A stretch of DNA of 64,000 bases from the NCBI RefSeq assembly GCF_000212855.1, contig NZ_GL890993.1:762683-826682 (forward strand), in the 5' to 3' direction. The notes beneath the pieces were generated by a model. That model was not told where the DNA came from. It saw only the letters and a program-made list of their open reading frames with translations, and did no database searches. The stretch comes from Streptococcus sanguinis SK355. Lineage in GTDB: Bacteria; Bacillota; Bacilli; Lactobacillales; Streptococcaceae. The translations under genes and the position numbers were made by a program. Shown one piece after another: positions 37,454 through 46,306 of this stretch (positions are counted from its first letter, which is position 1; each line of letters begins with the position of its first letter).

Positions 37454-38206
37454 ATGCAGCAGTATTTTATAAAAGGAAGTCCTCAGTCCCCTCTGGTGGT
37501 CACGGATAAGGACACGGCCAAACACATGTTTTCAGTCATGCGGCTCAAAGCGGGCGACCAAGTCACATTAGTCTTTGATGATGGCGTGAAACGGCTGGTT
37601 CAGGTATTGGACCCCAGCCAGCAGAGTTTGGAAATCTTGGAGGAGCTAGCAGACAATACCGAGCTGCCGGTTCAAGTGACCATTGCATCGGGTTTTCCCA
37701 AGGGCGATAAGTTAGAGTTTATCACCCAGAAGGTAACGGAGCTAGGTGCTTGTGCTCTCTGGGCTTTCCCAGCGGACTGGTCGGTGGCCAAGTGGGATGG
37801 CAAAAAGCTGGCTAAAAAGAGTGAAAAACTGGAAAAAATTGCCCAGGGAGCAGCAGAGCAGAGCAAGCGCAATCTAATTCCAGAGGTGCGGCTCTTTGAT
37901 AAAAAGGCAGATTTTCTAGCGGCCTTGGCAGACTTTGACCGCATCATCGTGGCCTATGAAGAATCAGCCAAAGAAGGAGAAACTGCAGCTCTAGTTCGGG
38001 CTCTGTCAGGCTTGGAATCCGGCGCAAAAGTACTCTTTATCTTCGGACCGGAGGGAGGTCTATCGCCAGATGAAATAGTAGCCTTTGGCCAAGCAGGGGC
38101 TGTATCAGCAGGTCTAGGCCCACGTATTCTGCGTGCTGAAACAGCTCCGCTCTATGCCTTGACAGCAGTCAGCGTTTTGTTGGAGTTGGGAAATGATAGT
38201 CTTTGA
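37454..38206 (+). CDS. rsmE: 16S rRNA m3U1498 methyltransferase
   Basis: 250 residues, SPOUT-type RNA methyltransferase. N-terminal PUA-like part (HMFSVMRLKAGDQVTLVFDDG) and C-terminal knot motifs IFGPEGGLSPDEI (about 196-208) and GLGPRILRAETAPLYALTA (about 218-236). Immediately follows prmA, a conserved pair of ribosome-modifying enzymes. Confidence 0.95.
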   Translation: MQQYFIKGSPQSPLVVTDKDTAKHMFSVMRLKAGDQVTLVFDDGVKRLVQVLDPSQQSLEILEELADNTELPVQVTIASGFPKGDKLEFITQKVTELGACALWAFPADWSVAKWDGKKLAKKSEKLEKIAQGAAEQSKRNLIPEVRLFDKKADFLAALADFDRIIVAYEESAKEGETAALVRALSGLESGAKVLFIFGPEGGLSPDEIVAFGQAGAVSAGLGPRILRAETAPLYALTAVSVLLELGNDSL

Positions 38207-38212
38207 AAAATA

Positions 38213-38245
38213 AAATCAGCAGCCAAAGTGGCTGCTGATTTTTTA
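38213..38245. terminator. Bidirectional terminator between rsmE and the phosphodiesterase gene
   Basis: Stem AAAATCAGCAGCC / GGCTGCTGATTTT, with A and T runs serving both convergent genes. Confidence 0.93.
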
Positions 38246-38246
38246 A

Positions 38247-40658
38247 TTATTGTCTTTCTCGTTTTTTGAAGGCGAAGATTCCTGCAAGTCCAGTCATGAC
38301 AAGTCCCAAGAGTCCGAGCGATGACGTCTTTTCTCCGGTTGCTGGGAGGCTTTGTACTCCTGTCTGTCTGTGAGACGCTTGCTTGTTTGTGCTAGGGTCA
38401 ACAGCAGTCAAGACAGGGAAGTCTACTCTGCTATGCTGCAGGTTGGCTGCTTCGACTGAGATAGTCGGAGAGCTTGGCTGCTCGATAGGCACCGCTTCTG
38501 TTTTCGGAGCGACGTAGACGAATTTGTATTCGCCGAATCCTTCTTGGGTAGAAGCTGCTAGATAGACGATGTCTCCGTCAGTACCAATCAAGTTCTTGGC
38601 CTTATCAGCTGTCAGGAAGCGCAGGTCCAGTCCCTTAATGGTATCAGCGAAATGCCAGTTTTGATCTGCACTTGGATTGATATTTTTGACAGCCAAGATA
38701 TAGTTGATGATGGCTTGGCGGTTTTCCAGATTGAGCAGACGGTTGAGGCTGGCTTCTCGAACACCAGGGAAGTTACCGTTAGACCGGTAGTTGTTGGTCA
38801 CGACGATAAATTCCTGATTAGGGTCAATCTCCTTGCCTTGGTATTTCAGATTACGGACCCGGCTGGCATTTGGGTTTGCTAGTTTGCCTTCGCGGTCGTA
38901 TTTGTTAGGCTGGGTGATGTCAAACTCATAGGTAACACCGTCGATAACATCAAAGTTATAAGTCCGGTAGTCAGTATTGACCAGATTTTGCGGTTGGCTA
39001 TTGTTTGGGTCAATGGTATTGAATTGGCCAGCTGACATTTCCAACCATTCTTTGAGCTGGGCACCGTTGACCTTGAGGATAGCAGTCACATTGTCATAGA
39101 GATAGAGATCTGCTACATTCTTGATGGCAATAGGACCAGCTGGAATGTCTGTATAGGCCGTTGCATCCCCACGGGTTCCTGCCTTGAAAGGCGCTGCTGC
39201 AGACAGAATAGGAAGGTTGGCTTCAGGCGTGCCAGCCAGCTCTTGCTTAGCATACCAAAGCTGGGCATTGTTGACGATCTGAACGGATGGATCGTCCTTG
39301 ACCAGAGCGAAGTAGCTGGTAATCGGTGCAGTCGTGGTGCCGACTTGCTGGCGGACGTAGTTGATAGTACCTTCGTGAGATTCTTTGGCAATGTCAATGA
39401 CGCGCTGATCTGCTACATTAGACTTGGTCTCCACCTTGCGGATGGAGCCTTTGCTGTCAGTGACTTTCCATTTGCCGTCGGTATAGTTTAGCTTGAGGTC
39501 GATGACGCCCAGATGGTCGCCGTATTTTCCAGCCATAGTTACTGGAGTGCCATTGATTTTCCCGTTGACACCGTCTACGCCAGGATATTTTTCGTAGAAG
39601 CCAGTTCCGTTTCCGCTTGGAAATTCTGCGTGGGAGTGGCCGGTTACAACAGCATCCACACCTGGCAAGCTAGCGATTTGATAGCCTTCATTTTCCTCGC
39701 CTTTTTCATACTTGTCATCTCCGATACCAGAGTGAGAAAGCACTAAAGTGATATCTGCACCTGCCTTGCGCATCTCAGGAATAATATCTCGAATAGCCTC
39801 AACAGAATCGCGAACGACTACTTTTCCTTCTAGGTTTGCCTTATCCCAGTTGAGGATTTGTGGCGGGACAATACCAGTGACACCAATCTTGACAGTCGTC
39901 AAGCGGCCCTGAGTATCCGTAAAGGTTTTTTCGATGATTTTGTAAGGCTGATAAATGAATTTACCAGTCGCTGGATCTAGCACATTGGCATTGACAAGAG
40001 GCATGCCTGCTGTCTCAATTACGCGGTTCAGATAGTCCAGACCGTAGTTGAACTCATGGTTGCCTAGCGTACCAGCTTCAAAGCCCAGAGCTTGCAGGGC
40101 AGCGTACATAGGGTGCTGCTCGCCTTTCTCCACAGGATCCACAATGGCCTTGTAAGTTCCAAGCGGCGTTCCTTGGATGGTGTCGCCATTATCTACCAAG
40201 AGGACGTTTGGATTTTCTTTCTTGGCCTTTTCAATCAGAACTGCTGTTTTAGCCAGTCCCAAGGTCTCCACTGGCTTGTCCTGATAGTAGTCGTAGTTGA
40301 CCAAGTTGGTATGGAGGTCGGTCGTTGCCAAGATACGCACATCAACAGTCTGTCCCTCCACGGGCTTAGTATCCTCAGTAGCCGCTACATTTCGAGCCAT
40401 AGCCATCAGAGCATCAGTATTTCCACTGGCATTTTCTGGGGAAATAGCAGAGCTAGGATCCGTGCTCTCTTTTGTCGCAGTAGCTTCAGTAGGACTTGCA
40501 GCAGTCGTTGGTTTTGTTTCCGCTGCGCTGCTTTCTACTGGAGCAGGATTAGCAGTGACTGCTGGAGTATTCTCATCAGCCTGAACAGCATTTACAGTTG
40601 CCGCAAGTGCAGCTGCGCTCAAAAGCGCAACCGTTTTTTGAAGGGATGATTTGGACAT
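38247..40658 (-). CDS. cpdB: LPXTG-anchored 2',3'-cyclic-nucleotide phosphodiesterase / nucleotidase
   Basis: 803 residues, wall-anchored ectoenzyme. Signal peptide about 1-27; Ala/Thr/Ser/Pro-rich linker about 28-95; calcineurin-type metallophosphatase domain from about 103 with VRILATTDLHTNL, VDNGDTIQGTPLG, GTLGNHEFNYG and VVTGHSHAEFP metal motifs; 5'-nucleotidase C-terminal domain about 460-690; sorting signal LPATGEK with membrane helix and basic tail. This is the CpdB/SntA/CdnP group of Gram-positive cocci, some of which degrade extracellular cyclic dinucleotides released by the bacterium. Exact substrate is inferred. Confidence 0.88.
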   Translation of the reverse strand: MSKSSLQKTVALLSAAALAATVNAVQADENTPAVTANPAPVESSAAETKPTTAASPTEATATKESTDPSSAISPENASGNTDALMAMARNVAATEDTKPVEGQTVDVRILATTDLHTNLVNYDYYQDKPVETLGLAKTAVLIEKAKKENPNVLLVDNGDTIQGTPLGTYKAIVDPVEKGEQHPMYAALQALGFEAGTLGNHEFNYGLDYLNRVIETAGMPLVNANVLDPATGKFIYQPYKIIEKTFTDTQGRLTTVKIGVTGIVPPQILNWDKANLEGKVVVRDSVEAIRDIIPEMRKAGADITLVLSHSGIGDDKYEKGEENEGYQIASLPGVDAVVTGHSHAEFPSGNGTGFYEKYPGVDGVNGKINGTPVTMAGKYGDHLGVIDLKLNYTDGKWKVTDSKGSIRKVETKSNVADQRVIDIAKESHEGTINYVRQQVGTTTAPITSYFALVKDDPSVQIVNNAQLWYAKQELAGTPEANLPILSAAAPFKAGTRGDATAYTDIPAGPIAIKNVADLYLYDNVTAILKVNGAQLKEWLEMSAGQFNTIDPNNSQPQNLVNTDYRTYNFDVIDGVTYEFDITQPNKYDREGKLANPNASRVRNLKYQGKEIDPNQEFIVVTNNYRSNGNFPGVREASLNRLLNLENRQAIINYILAVKNINPSADQNWHFADTIKGLDLRFLTADKAKNLIGTDGDIVYLAASTQEGFGEYKFVYVAPKTEAVPIEQPSSPTISVEAANLQHSRVDFPVLTAVDPSTNKQASHRQTGVQSLPATGEKTSSLGLLGLVMTGLAGIFAFKKRERQ

Positions 40659-40908
40659 AATATCTCCTTTGTTAAAATGAATTTCGGACTTATATTATAC
40701 TATATTAAAACGCTCTCATCAAGAAGAAATTTCCAGTTTAGAGCTTTCATAATTTCTAATATTGGTTTGAAAATGCTGAATGAAGACATCAGCGGATAAG
40801 TGAATAATCGGATGGAGGTAGAATAAAATAGAGTTTTAAAAAATTATGGTACACTATACAGTGACTGAAATAAGTACTTTATTAAGTATAATAAACAAGG
40901 AGAATATC

Positions 40909-41568
40909 ATGAAAAAGCGGATTTTTCTCAAAATATTACTTTTAGGGGGAGTGATGATAGGATTAATAGGATGTGGAGAAAAGAGGAGCAGCCGAGATTG
41001 GATTGAGAATCAGGTAGCTGAAGTGAGTCGCGTCTATCCCACTGAAAATCTATTTGATTTGTTTAAGCAATTTCCGGATGGGTTTAAAGTAGAGCAAGTG
41101 TATATCAAACGTGGGACTTATCTTATCGAAATAACTTTACAAGGGGATAGTAGCAATCACACAATTTCTGGAGTGCTAACCAAGACACGGGCTTCTGATG
41201 ATATTACTGAAAAACCAGAAGAAACAATAAGAGTTGATTATATAGATGGGAAATTTATCTTTTCTGATGAGGTCAAAGCGAAAGAATTATGGCCTTTTAA
41301 TGGATTTTTATTTCAAAAGTTTACGATTAATCAGTCTTTTCTATCTTCTTTATCTATGAAATCCAAAAATTATAATGGCAACAACGGGGCGTTTGATATT
41401 GATTATTCGGTTCAAAATCAAACTATCAATCAGTATTTTCACAAAAACGAAAGAGAACAAGCAACTTTAGGTTTTGGAAGCTCAAACCGAAACGACGATT
41501 ATTACTATTATTCAGTAACTGTCAACTACGACAATGTTTATTCATTTAGAGAAACCGTGTCAAATTAA
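40909..41568 (+). CDS. Lipoprotein, possibly Csa1/tandem-lipoprotein-like
   Basis: 219 residues. Signal peptide with lipobox MIGLIGCGEK (lipidated Cys about residue 22). The mature part (ENQVAEVSRVYPTENLFDLFKQFPDGF...KRGTYLIEITLQGDSS...SGVLTKTR) resembles the Csa1/DUF576 tandem lipoproteins of staphylococci in spacing and motifs, a weak similarity judged by eye. AT-rich. The ATG at 40909 has AAGGAG upstream; the in-frame ATG at 40846 lacks a site. Function unknown. Confidence 0.7.
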   Translation: MKKRIFLKILLLGGVMIGLIGCGEKRSSRDWIENQVAEVSRVYPTENLFDLFKQFPDGFKVEQVYIKRGTYLIEITLQGDSSNHTISGVLTKTRASDDITEKPEETIRVDYIDGKFIFSDEVKAKELWPFNGFLFQKFTINQSFLSSLSMKSKNYNGNNGAFDIDYSVQNQTINQYFHKNEREQATLGFGSSNRNDDYYYYSVTVNYDNVYSFRETVSN

Positions 41569-41579
41569 GAGGAGATAAA

Positions 41580-41651
41580 ATGGTGGAAAAATTTGCTAAC
41601 ATTGGTATTTCTACTTTTGATACTTCAAATTTAGCATGTTATCTACTTTGA
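41580..41651 (+). pseudogene. 23-codon reading frame, likely a gene remnant
   Basis: Begins eight bases after the lipoprotein stop's AGAGGAGAT site, an excellent ribosome-binding sequence, but runs only to MVEKFANIGIS...CYLL before TGA. The strong site in front of a very short frame suggests a once-longer gene of the lipoprotein operon that has been deleted, or a translated small peptide. Confidence 0.35.
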
Positions 41652-41685
41652 TAAAATCATTATTTAGAGCCACTGCTTCACTGTC

Positions 41686-41714
41686 TTGTATCCGTTTTCG
41701 TATTTTGGTATAAT
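41686..41714 (+). promoter_or_regulatory. Strong promoter of the small-peptide gene
   Basis: TTGTAT (41686-41691), 17-base spacer, TATAAT (41709-41714). The predicted transcript starts near 41721 with a stem-loop (AGCT..CTTGGG..AGTC / GACT.CCTAAGCT, 41722-41780) right at its 5' end. Confidence 0.75.
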
Positions 41715-41825
41715 AGTGATGAGCTCACTTGGGTAAGTCGGAAAGGAAAATAAAACGGAAAAAATCAGACTGCCTAAGCTGGGAAGCGTATCTGCATTTT
41801 GCCTGATAAGGAGAGGAGGTTCGCC

Positions 41826-41960
41826 ATGACTATGTCTGCCTTATTTGAGTTGTTTGTCGCCCTTTTAGGTGTGACATCTACTTGCTACCTTGTCTACGCT
41901 TATTGTCAATTTATCAAAGAAGAAGTTCATCACTTTCTTCACCACAACCCGCCCGTTTAA
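41826..41960 (+). CDS. 44-aa membrane peptide, type I toxin-like gene
   Basis: MTMSALFELFVALLGVTSTC... is a short N-terminus and one hydrophobic helix (about residues 5-26), followed by a polar, His-rich tail ending HHFLHHNPPV. GGAGAGGAGG lies six bases before the ATG. The TAA is inside the loop of the transcript's own terminator (41946-41971). A strong promoter, a long structured 5' leader (about 105 bases), a tiny single-span peptide and a compact terminator are the layout of type I toxin genes. No antisense promoter was recognised, so the antitoxin is unproven; it could also be a small membrane regulator. Confidence 0.6.
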   Translation: MTMSALFELFVALLGVTSTCYLVYAYCQFIKEEVHHFLHHNPPV

Positions 41961-41971
41961 GGCGGGTTTTT
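41946..41971 (+). terminator. Terminator overlapping the small-peptide stop codon
   Basis: AACCCGCC / GGCGGGTT stem; the loop CGTTTAA carries the stop codon; T run follows. Confidence 0.93.
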
Positions 41972-42044
41972 ATATGAACCGTCTTCTAGGTTTTCATATT
42001 GGGTTAAAAGTGATAAAATAGTAGGCAGGAATTGGAGAGACGAG

Positions 42045-44264
42045 ATGCCAAAAGAAGTGAATTTGACGGGCGATCAGGTATTGGCCCTTACGAGAAAATA
42101 TCTGGCTGCGGAGGATGTGGCCTTTATACAGAAAGCTTTGATCTATGCGATTGACTGTCACAGTGGGCAGTTTCGCAGGTCAGGTGAGCCTTATATTGTG
42201 CATCCTATTCAGGTGGCAGGGATTTTGGCCACGCTCAAGCTAGATGCAGTAACGGTTGCCTGCGGTTTTCTCCATGATGTGGTAGAGGATACCCGTGCGA
42301 CGCTGGATGATTTGGAAAGAGAGTTTGGGACGGATGTGCGCGTGATTGTTGATGGCGTTACCAAGCTGGGTAAGGTCAAGTACAAATCCCACGAGGAGCA
42401 GCTGGCGGAAAACCATCGCAAGATGCTCATGGCCATGTCGGAGGATATCCGGGTTATTTTGGTCAAGCTGGCAGACCGTCTCCACAATATGCGGACGCTC
42501 AAGCACCTGCGCAAGGATAAGCAGGAGCGGATTTCCCGAGAAACAATGGAAATCTACGCACCCTTGGCTCACCGCCTGGGGATTTCCAGTGTCAAGTGGG
42601 AACTGGAGGATTTGTCTTTCCGTTATCTTAATGAAGTGGAATTTTACAAAATTTCCCACATGATGAAGGAGAAGCGTCGGGAGCGTGAAGCTCTGGTAGA
42701 AGAGGTAGTTCAGAAGATTGAGACCTATGCTGGCGAGCGCAATCTGCACGGTAAGATTTATGGCCGGCCCAAGCATATCTACTCGATCTATCGCAAGATG
42801 CAGGACAAGAAGAAGCGTTTTGATGAGATTTATGATCTGATTGCTATTCGCTGTATCTTGGATACTCAAAGTGATGTTTATGCCATGCTGGGCTATATTC
42901 ATGAGCTTTGGCGTCCTATGCCAGGGCGGTTCAAGGATTATATTGCCAACCGCAAGGCCAATGGCTACCAGTCTATCCATACGACCGTTTATGGACCCAA
43001 GGGTCCGATTGAGTTTCAGATTCGGACCAAGGAAATGCATGAGGTCGCTGAGTATGGGGTTGCGGCTCACTGGGCTTATAAAAAAGGTGTTAAAGGACAG
43101 GTAGACAGCAAAGAATCAGCCATCGGGATGAACTGGATCAAGGAGCTGATGGAGCTGCAGGACCAGTCTAACGATGCCAAGGACTTCGTTGACTCGGTCA
43201 AGGAGAGCTATCTGGCTGAGGAAATCTACGTCTTCACACCAGATGGAGCAGTGCGCTCTCTGCCTAAGGACTCGGGCCCGATTGACTTTGCCTATGAGAT
43301 CCACACCAAGGTCGGTGAGAAAGCCACAGGAGCCAAGGTCAATGGCCGCATGGTGCCTCTGACAACCAAGCTTAGGACAGGTGATCAGGTGGAAATCATC
43401 ACCAACGCTAACTCCTTCGGACCGAGCCGCGACTGGCTCAATATTGTCAAGACCAGCAAGGCCAGAAATAAAATCCGTCAATTCTTTAAAAATCAAGACA
43501 AGGAGCTGTCTATCTCAAAAGGGCGGGAGCTCTTGCAGGCTCAATTCCAGGAGCATGGCTATGTAGCTAATAAGTACATGGACAAGAAGCACATGGAAGA
43601 AGTGCTGCAGAAGACCAGTTATAAGACTGAAGAGGCGCTTTTTGCGGCGATTGGCTTCGGTGAGATTGGTGCCATTAGTATTTTCAACCGTTTGACAGAA
43701 AAAGAGCGCCGTGAGGAAGAACGGGCCAAGGCCAGAGCAGAAGCGGAGGAATTGGTCAAGGGCGGCGAAGTCAAGGTCGAAAACAAAAAAGACACTCTCA
43801 AGGTCAAGCACGAAGGCGGTGTAGTCATTCAGGGGGCGTCTGGTCTCCTCATCCGGATTGCCAAATGCTGTAACCCTGTACCGGGTGATGATATTGTTGG
43901 CTATATTACCAAAGGACGTGGTGTAGCCATTCACCGGCAGGACTGCATGAATCTCAAGGCCCAGGAAAATTACGAGCAGCGGCTTATTGATGTGGAATGG
44001 GAAGACAACAACACGACCAAAGAGTATACGGCCCACATCGATATTTACGGTCTCAACCGCTCTGGCCTCCTCAATGATGTGTTGCAAGTTCTGTCTAATA
44101 CCACCAAGAATATCTCAACAGTCAACGCCCAGCCGACCAAGGATATGAAATTTGCTAATATCCACGTTTCTTTTGGCATTGCGAATCTGTCCATGCTGAC
44201 GACGGTGGTGGATAAGATCAAGAGCGTGCCAGAGGTCTACTCGGTCAAGCGGACCAATGGTTGA
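42045..44264 (+). CDS. relA: Bifunctional (p)ppGpp synthetase/hydrolase Rel
   Basis: 739 residues, long RSH enzyme. HD hydrolase domain with RRSGEPYIVHPIQVAGILATL and GFLHDVVEDT (about residues 46-82); synthetase domain with GRPKHIYSIYRKMQ and YQSIHTTVYGPKG (about 239-320); TGS domain VFTPDGAVRSLPKDSGPIDFAYEIHTKVG (about 400-428); C-terminal ACT domain (HIDIYGLNRSGLLNDVLQVLS). Both active sites look intact. Makes and degrades the stringent alarmone. Own promoter likely (TAAAAT near 42016). dtd follows, a standard pairing. Confidence 0.97.
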   Translation: MPKEVNLTGDQVLALTRKYLAAEDVAFIQKALIYAIDCHSGQFRRSGEPYIVHPIQVAGILATLKLDAVTVACGFLHDVVEDTRATLDDLEREFGTDVRVIVDGVTKLGKVKYKSHEEQLAENHRKMLMAMSEDIRVILVKLADRLHNMRTLKHLRKDKQERISRETMEIYAPLAHRLGISSVKWELEDLSFRYLNEVEFYKISHMMKEKRREREALVEEVVQKIETYAGERNLHGKIYGRPKHIYSIYRKMQDKKKRFDEIYDLIAIRCILDTQSDVYAMLGYIHELWRPMPGRFKDYIANRKANGYQSIHTTVYGPKGPIEFQIRTKEMHEVAEYGVAAHWAYKKGVKGQVDSKESAIGMNWIKELMELQDQSNDAKDFVDSVKESYLAEEIYVFTPDGAVRSLPKDSGPIDFAYEIHTKVGEKATGAKVNGRMVPLTTKLRTGDQVEIITNANSFGPSRDWLNIVKTSKARNKIRQFFKNQDKELSISKGRELLQAQFQEHGYVANKYMDKKHMEEVLQKTSYKTEEALFAAIGFGEIGAISIFNRLTEKERREEERAKARAEAEELVKGGEVKVENKKDTLKVKHEGGVVIQGASGLLIRIAKCCNPVPGDDIVGYITKGRGVAIHRQDCMNLKAQENYEQRLIDVEWEDNNTTKEYTAHIDIYGLNRSGLLNDVLQVLSNTTKNISTVNAQPTKDMKFANIHVSFGIANLSMLTTVVDKIKSVPEVYSVKRTNG

Positions 44265-44320
44265 TCTATTTCGGAAATCATTATCTAGCTATAAGTTACC
44301 GTTAAATCAAAGGAAAAGAT

Positions 44321-44764
44321 ATGAAAATAGTGATTCAGCGCGTAAAACGTGCTCAGGTCAGCATTGACCAGCAGCTGCACAGCAGTATTGGACAAGGTCT
44401 CCTGCTCCTAGTAGGCGTAGGCCCTGACGATAGTCAGGAGGATATGGATTATGCAGTCAGAAAGATTGTCAATATGCGGATTTTTTCCGATGTTGAGCGC
44501 AAGATGAACCTGTCTATCAAGGACATTGCTGGAGAGATTTTGTCAATTTCCCAGTTCACTCTGCATGCAGATACCAAAAAGGGTAATCGGCCAGCCTTTG
44601 TCAAGGCTGCTCCGCCAGAGATGGCTAGCAATTTTTATGATGCCTTTAATCTTGCCTTGCAGCAGGAGGTGCCGACTCGGATGGGGATTTTTGGGGCAGA
44701 CATGCAGGTGGAACTAGTTAATGATGGTCCAGTGACCATTATCTTGGATACGAAGAATCGGTGA
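44321..44764 (+). CDS. dtd: D-aminoacyl-tRNA deacylase
   Basis: 147 residues. Removes D-amino acids mischarged on t[19 protein letters not shown] at the N-terminus, the catalytic-site [17 protein letters not shown] (about residues 77-93), and the Gly-cis-Pro equivalent [11 protein letters not shown] at the end. AAGGAAAAG ribosome site; downstream of rel. Confidence 0.96.
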   Translation: MKIVIQRVKRAQVSIDQQLHSSIGQGLLLLVGVGPDDSQEDMDYAVRKIVNMRIFSDVERKMNLSIKDIAGEILSISQFTLHADTKKGNRPAFVKAAPPEMASNFYDAFNLALQQEVPTRMGIFGADMQVELVNDGPVTIILDTKNR

Positions 44765-44784
44765 GAAGACAAGAAGCATGAAAA

Positions 44785-44957
44785 GAGGCTGGGACAAAAT
44801 TCCTAGCCTCTCAATTGTCTTTGGATTGTCGAGCAAGACGCAGTGGTTGAGTGGGCTCTACTACGCTGATTTCATCAGCTTTTACAGCCCTACTCAACTG
44901 TGCGGAGGTGGGACGACGAAATCGAATTCTAACGAATTACCGATTTCTGTCCCACTC
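44785..44957. repeat. 173-bp structured intergenic repeat, copy 2 (inverted)
   Basis: Inverted relative to the copy at 12811-12983 and same length, with three differences by my alignment. It begins 20 bases after the dtd stop, so GAGGCTGGGACA..., the terminal repeat, comes first here. The conserved nested palindromes are all present. A T run after the far end would let it act as the dtd terminator. Confidence 0.85.
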
Positions 44958-45010
44958 TCTATTTTTTTTGAGCTTCTGCAGCAATGAGGCTGAGGCCTCA
45001 GGTTGCATTT

Positions 45011-45808
45011 CTAAAAACTATCAATAATTTCTTGAGGAATGGCTTCTTTGATGGTCGCCACTAGCTGATTGATAATCATTCTCGCTTCAGCGGGCTCTGT
45101 GTAGAGTTTTTGAAAATAGGTCTGTATATTTTCTTCAAAATGTTGAGGCAATAGCGTGCAGTTGGTTTTTGCAAACTCCAGTATTCTCTTTTCTCCAGGG
45201 TGAGTCTGTTCGTTTAGGGCGAAGAGCAAGTCAAAATAGGAAGCAAAAAATTCACTGCTACGGTGATTGATACTGAGCAAGTCCTGACGCTTGAGCGCTT
45301 TTTCTATTTGTTTGGAGAAAGCTGGCATGGCTTGATCGAGTAGGAGGAGCTGCTTCTTAATAATATTCTTTTTCAGCTTAGCTGGATAAGGACGTCTGTA
45401 CTTGTTCTGAAGTGCTTCATAGCGACCATTTCGGTCGTAGATGATTTTGCTGTGGAGCAGATTGTGCCACATACAGGTGGTATAGGCATTCTGGGCTTGG
45501 TGGTCTAGGACTACAGTCTGTAGGTCTTTATCAAAGCTGTCCAGTGTACGGTAAATGAGCTCAATTTCGATTTTGCTCTTCAGCACACAGTCATCCTCTA
45601 GTTCCCAAAACTGATTGCCGATTTCCATGTAGGAGCAGTACTTGCTGAGGATATCGCGTCGGGTCGTGGGAGCAATGGAATCTGTCAAGTAGATATAAAC
45701 ATCATAGTCTGAGTCTTTGTCAAAATGCTGTCCAGCACGAGAGCCACCGAGAACAATAGCTTCCACTTGATCTAGCTGGGCAAATTCTTTAAAAAGTTGT
45801 TGTGGCAT
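45011..45808 (-). CDS. Nucleotidyltransferase-fold protein
   Basis: 265 residues. N-terminal Pol-beta-like nucleotidyltransferase motif VLGGSRAGQHFDKDSDYDVYIYL (about residues 18-40; GGS and DSDYD give the metal-binding aspartates), then a helical region. Similar in layout to DUF4037/aminoglycoside-adenylyltransferase-like proteins. Target unknown; antibiotic modification should not be assumed. Monocistronic, minus strand. Confidence 0.75.
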   Translation of the reverse strand: MPQQLFKEFAQLDQVEAIVLGGSRAGQHFDKDSDYDVYIYLTDSIAPTTRRDILSKYCSYMEIGNQFWELEDDCVLKSKIEIELIYRTLDSFDKDLQTVVLDHQAQNAYTTCMWHNLLHSKIIYDRNGRYEALQNKYRRPYPAKLKKNIIKKQLLLLDQAMPAFSKQIEKALKRQDLLSINHRSSEFFASYFDLLFALNEQTHPGEKRILEFAKTNCTLLPQHFEENIQTYFQKLYTEPAEARMIINQLVATIKEAIPQEIIDSF

Positions 45809-46306
45809 AATTTTTCCTTACTAATTTTTGACATTATTTTAGCAAAATGTAAGCGGGTTGGCAAGAAGGAAAAAAGCTTTTGGCATGGTTTCGAGCCTGT
45901 AAAATTAAGACCCCGAGGGGTAGGAAGTGGATGAGCAGGAGTTGGGAGTATTGGACTAAAAAGAAAATCATCTAGGATAGATAGGCTGAAAATTTGACTT
46001 TGTGTGATAAAATTTTAGGACTTTTTTCTTTCTTTAACTCATTGTCAGTTTTCTATTTTTTTAAACTCATGGCCTTATTTTTATCTGCAACTTTTCTTAG
46101 ATTTTGAGATAAGTTTTTAAAGATTTTTTTGACATCATTTAGTCCAAAAATGAGAAGTATATCAAGCAAGTGAAAGTGGCAATAATAGTTGATTTGTTTA
46201 TGTTTATGATTTCTTTCATTCTTTAGAAATATTTTAGAATTACTTTATAAATTCTTGAAGTTTGTCTTGTATAATCATATTAAAGAAAAGAAAGGAGTCT
46301 CTTACC
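45809..46306 (+). other. AT-rich intergenic gap of about 500 bp
   Basis: No coding frame with a ribosome site was found. Long T-rich runs around 46010-46130. TATAAT at 46270-46275, 31 bases before the CPBP start, is its probable -10, with no good -35. Nothing else recognisable. Confidence 0.4.
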
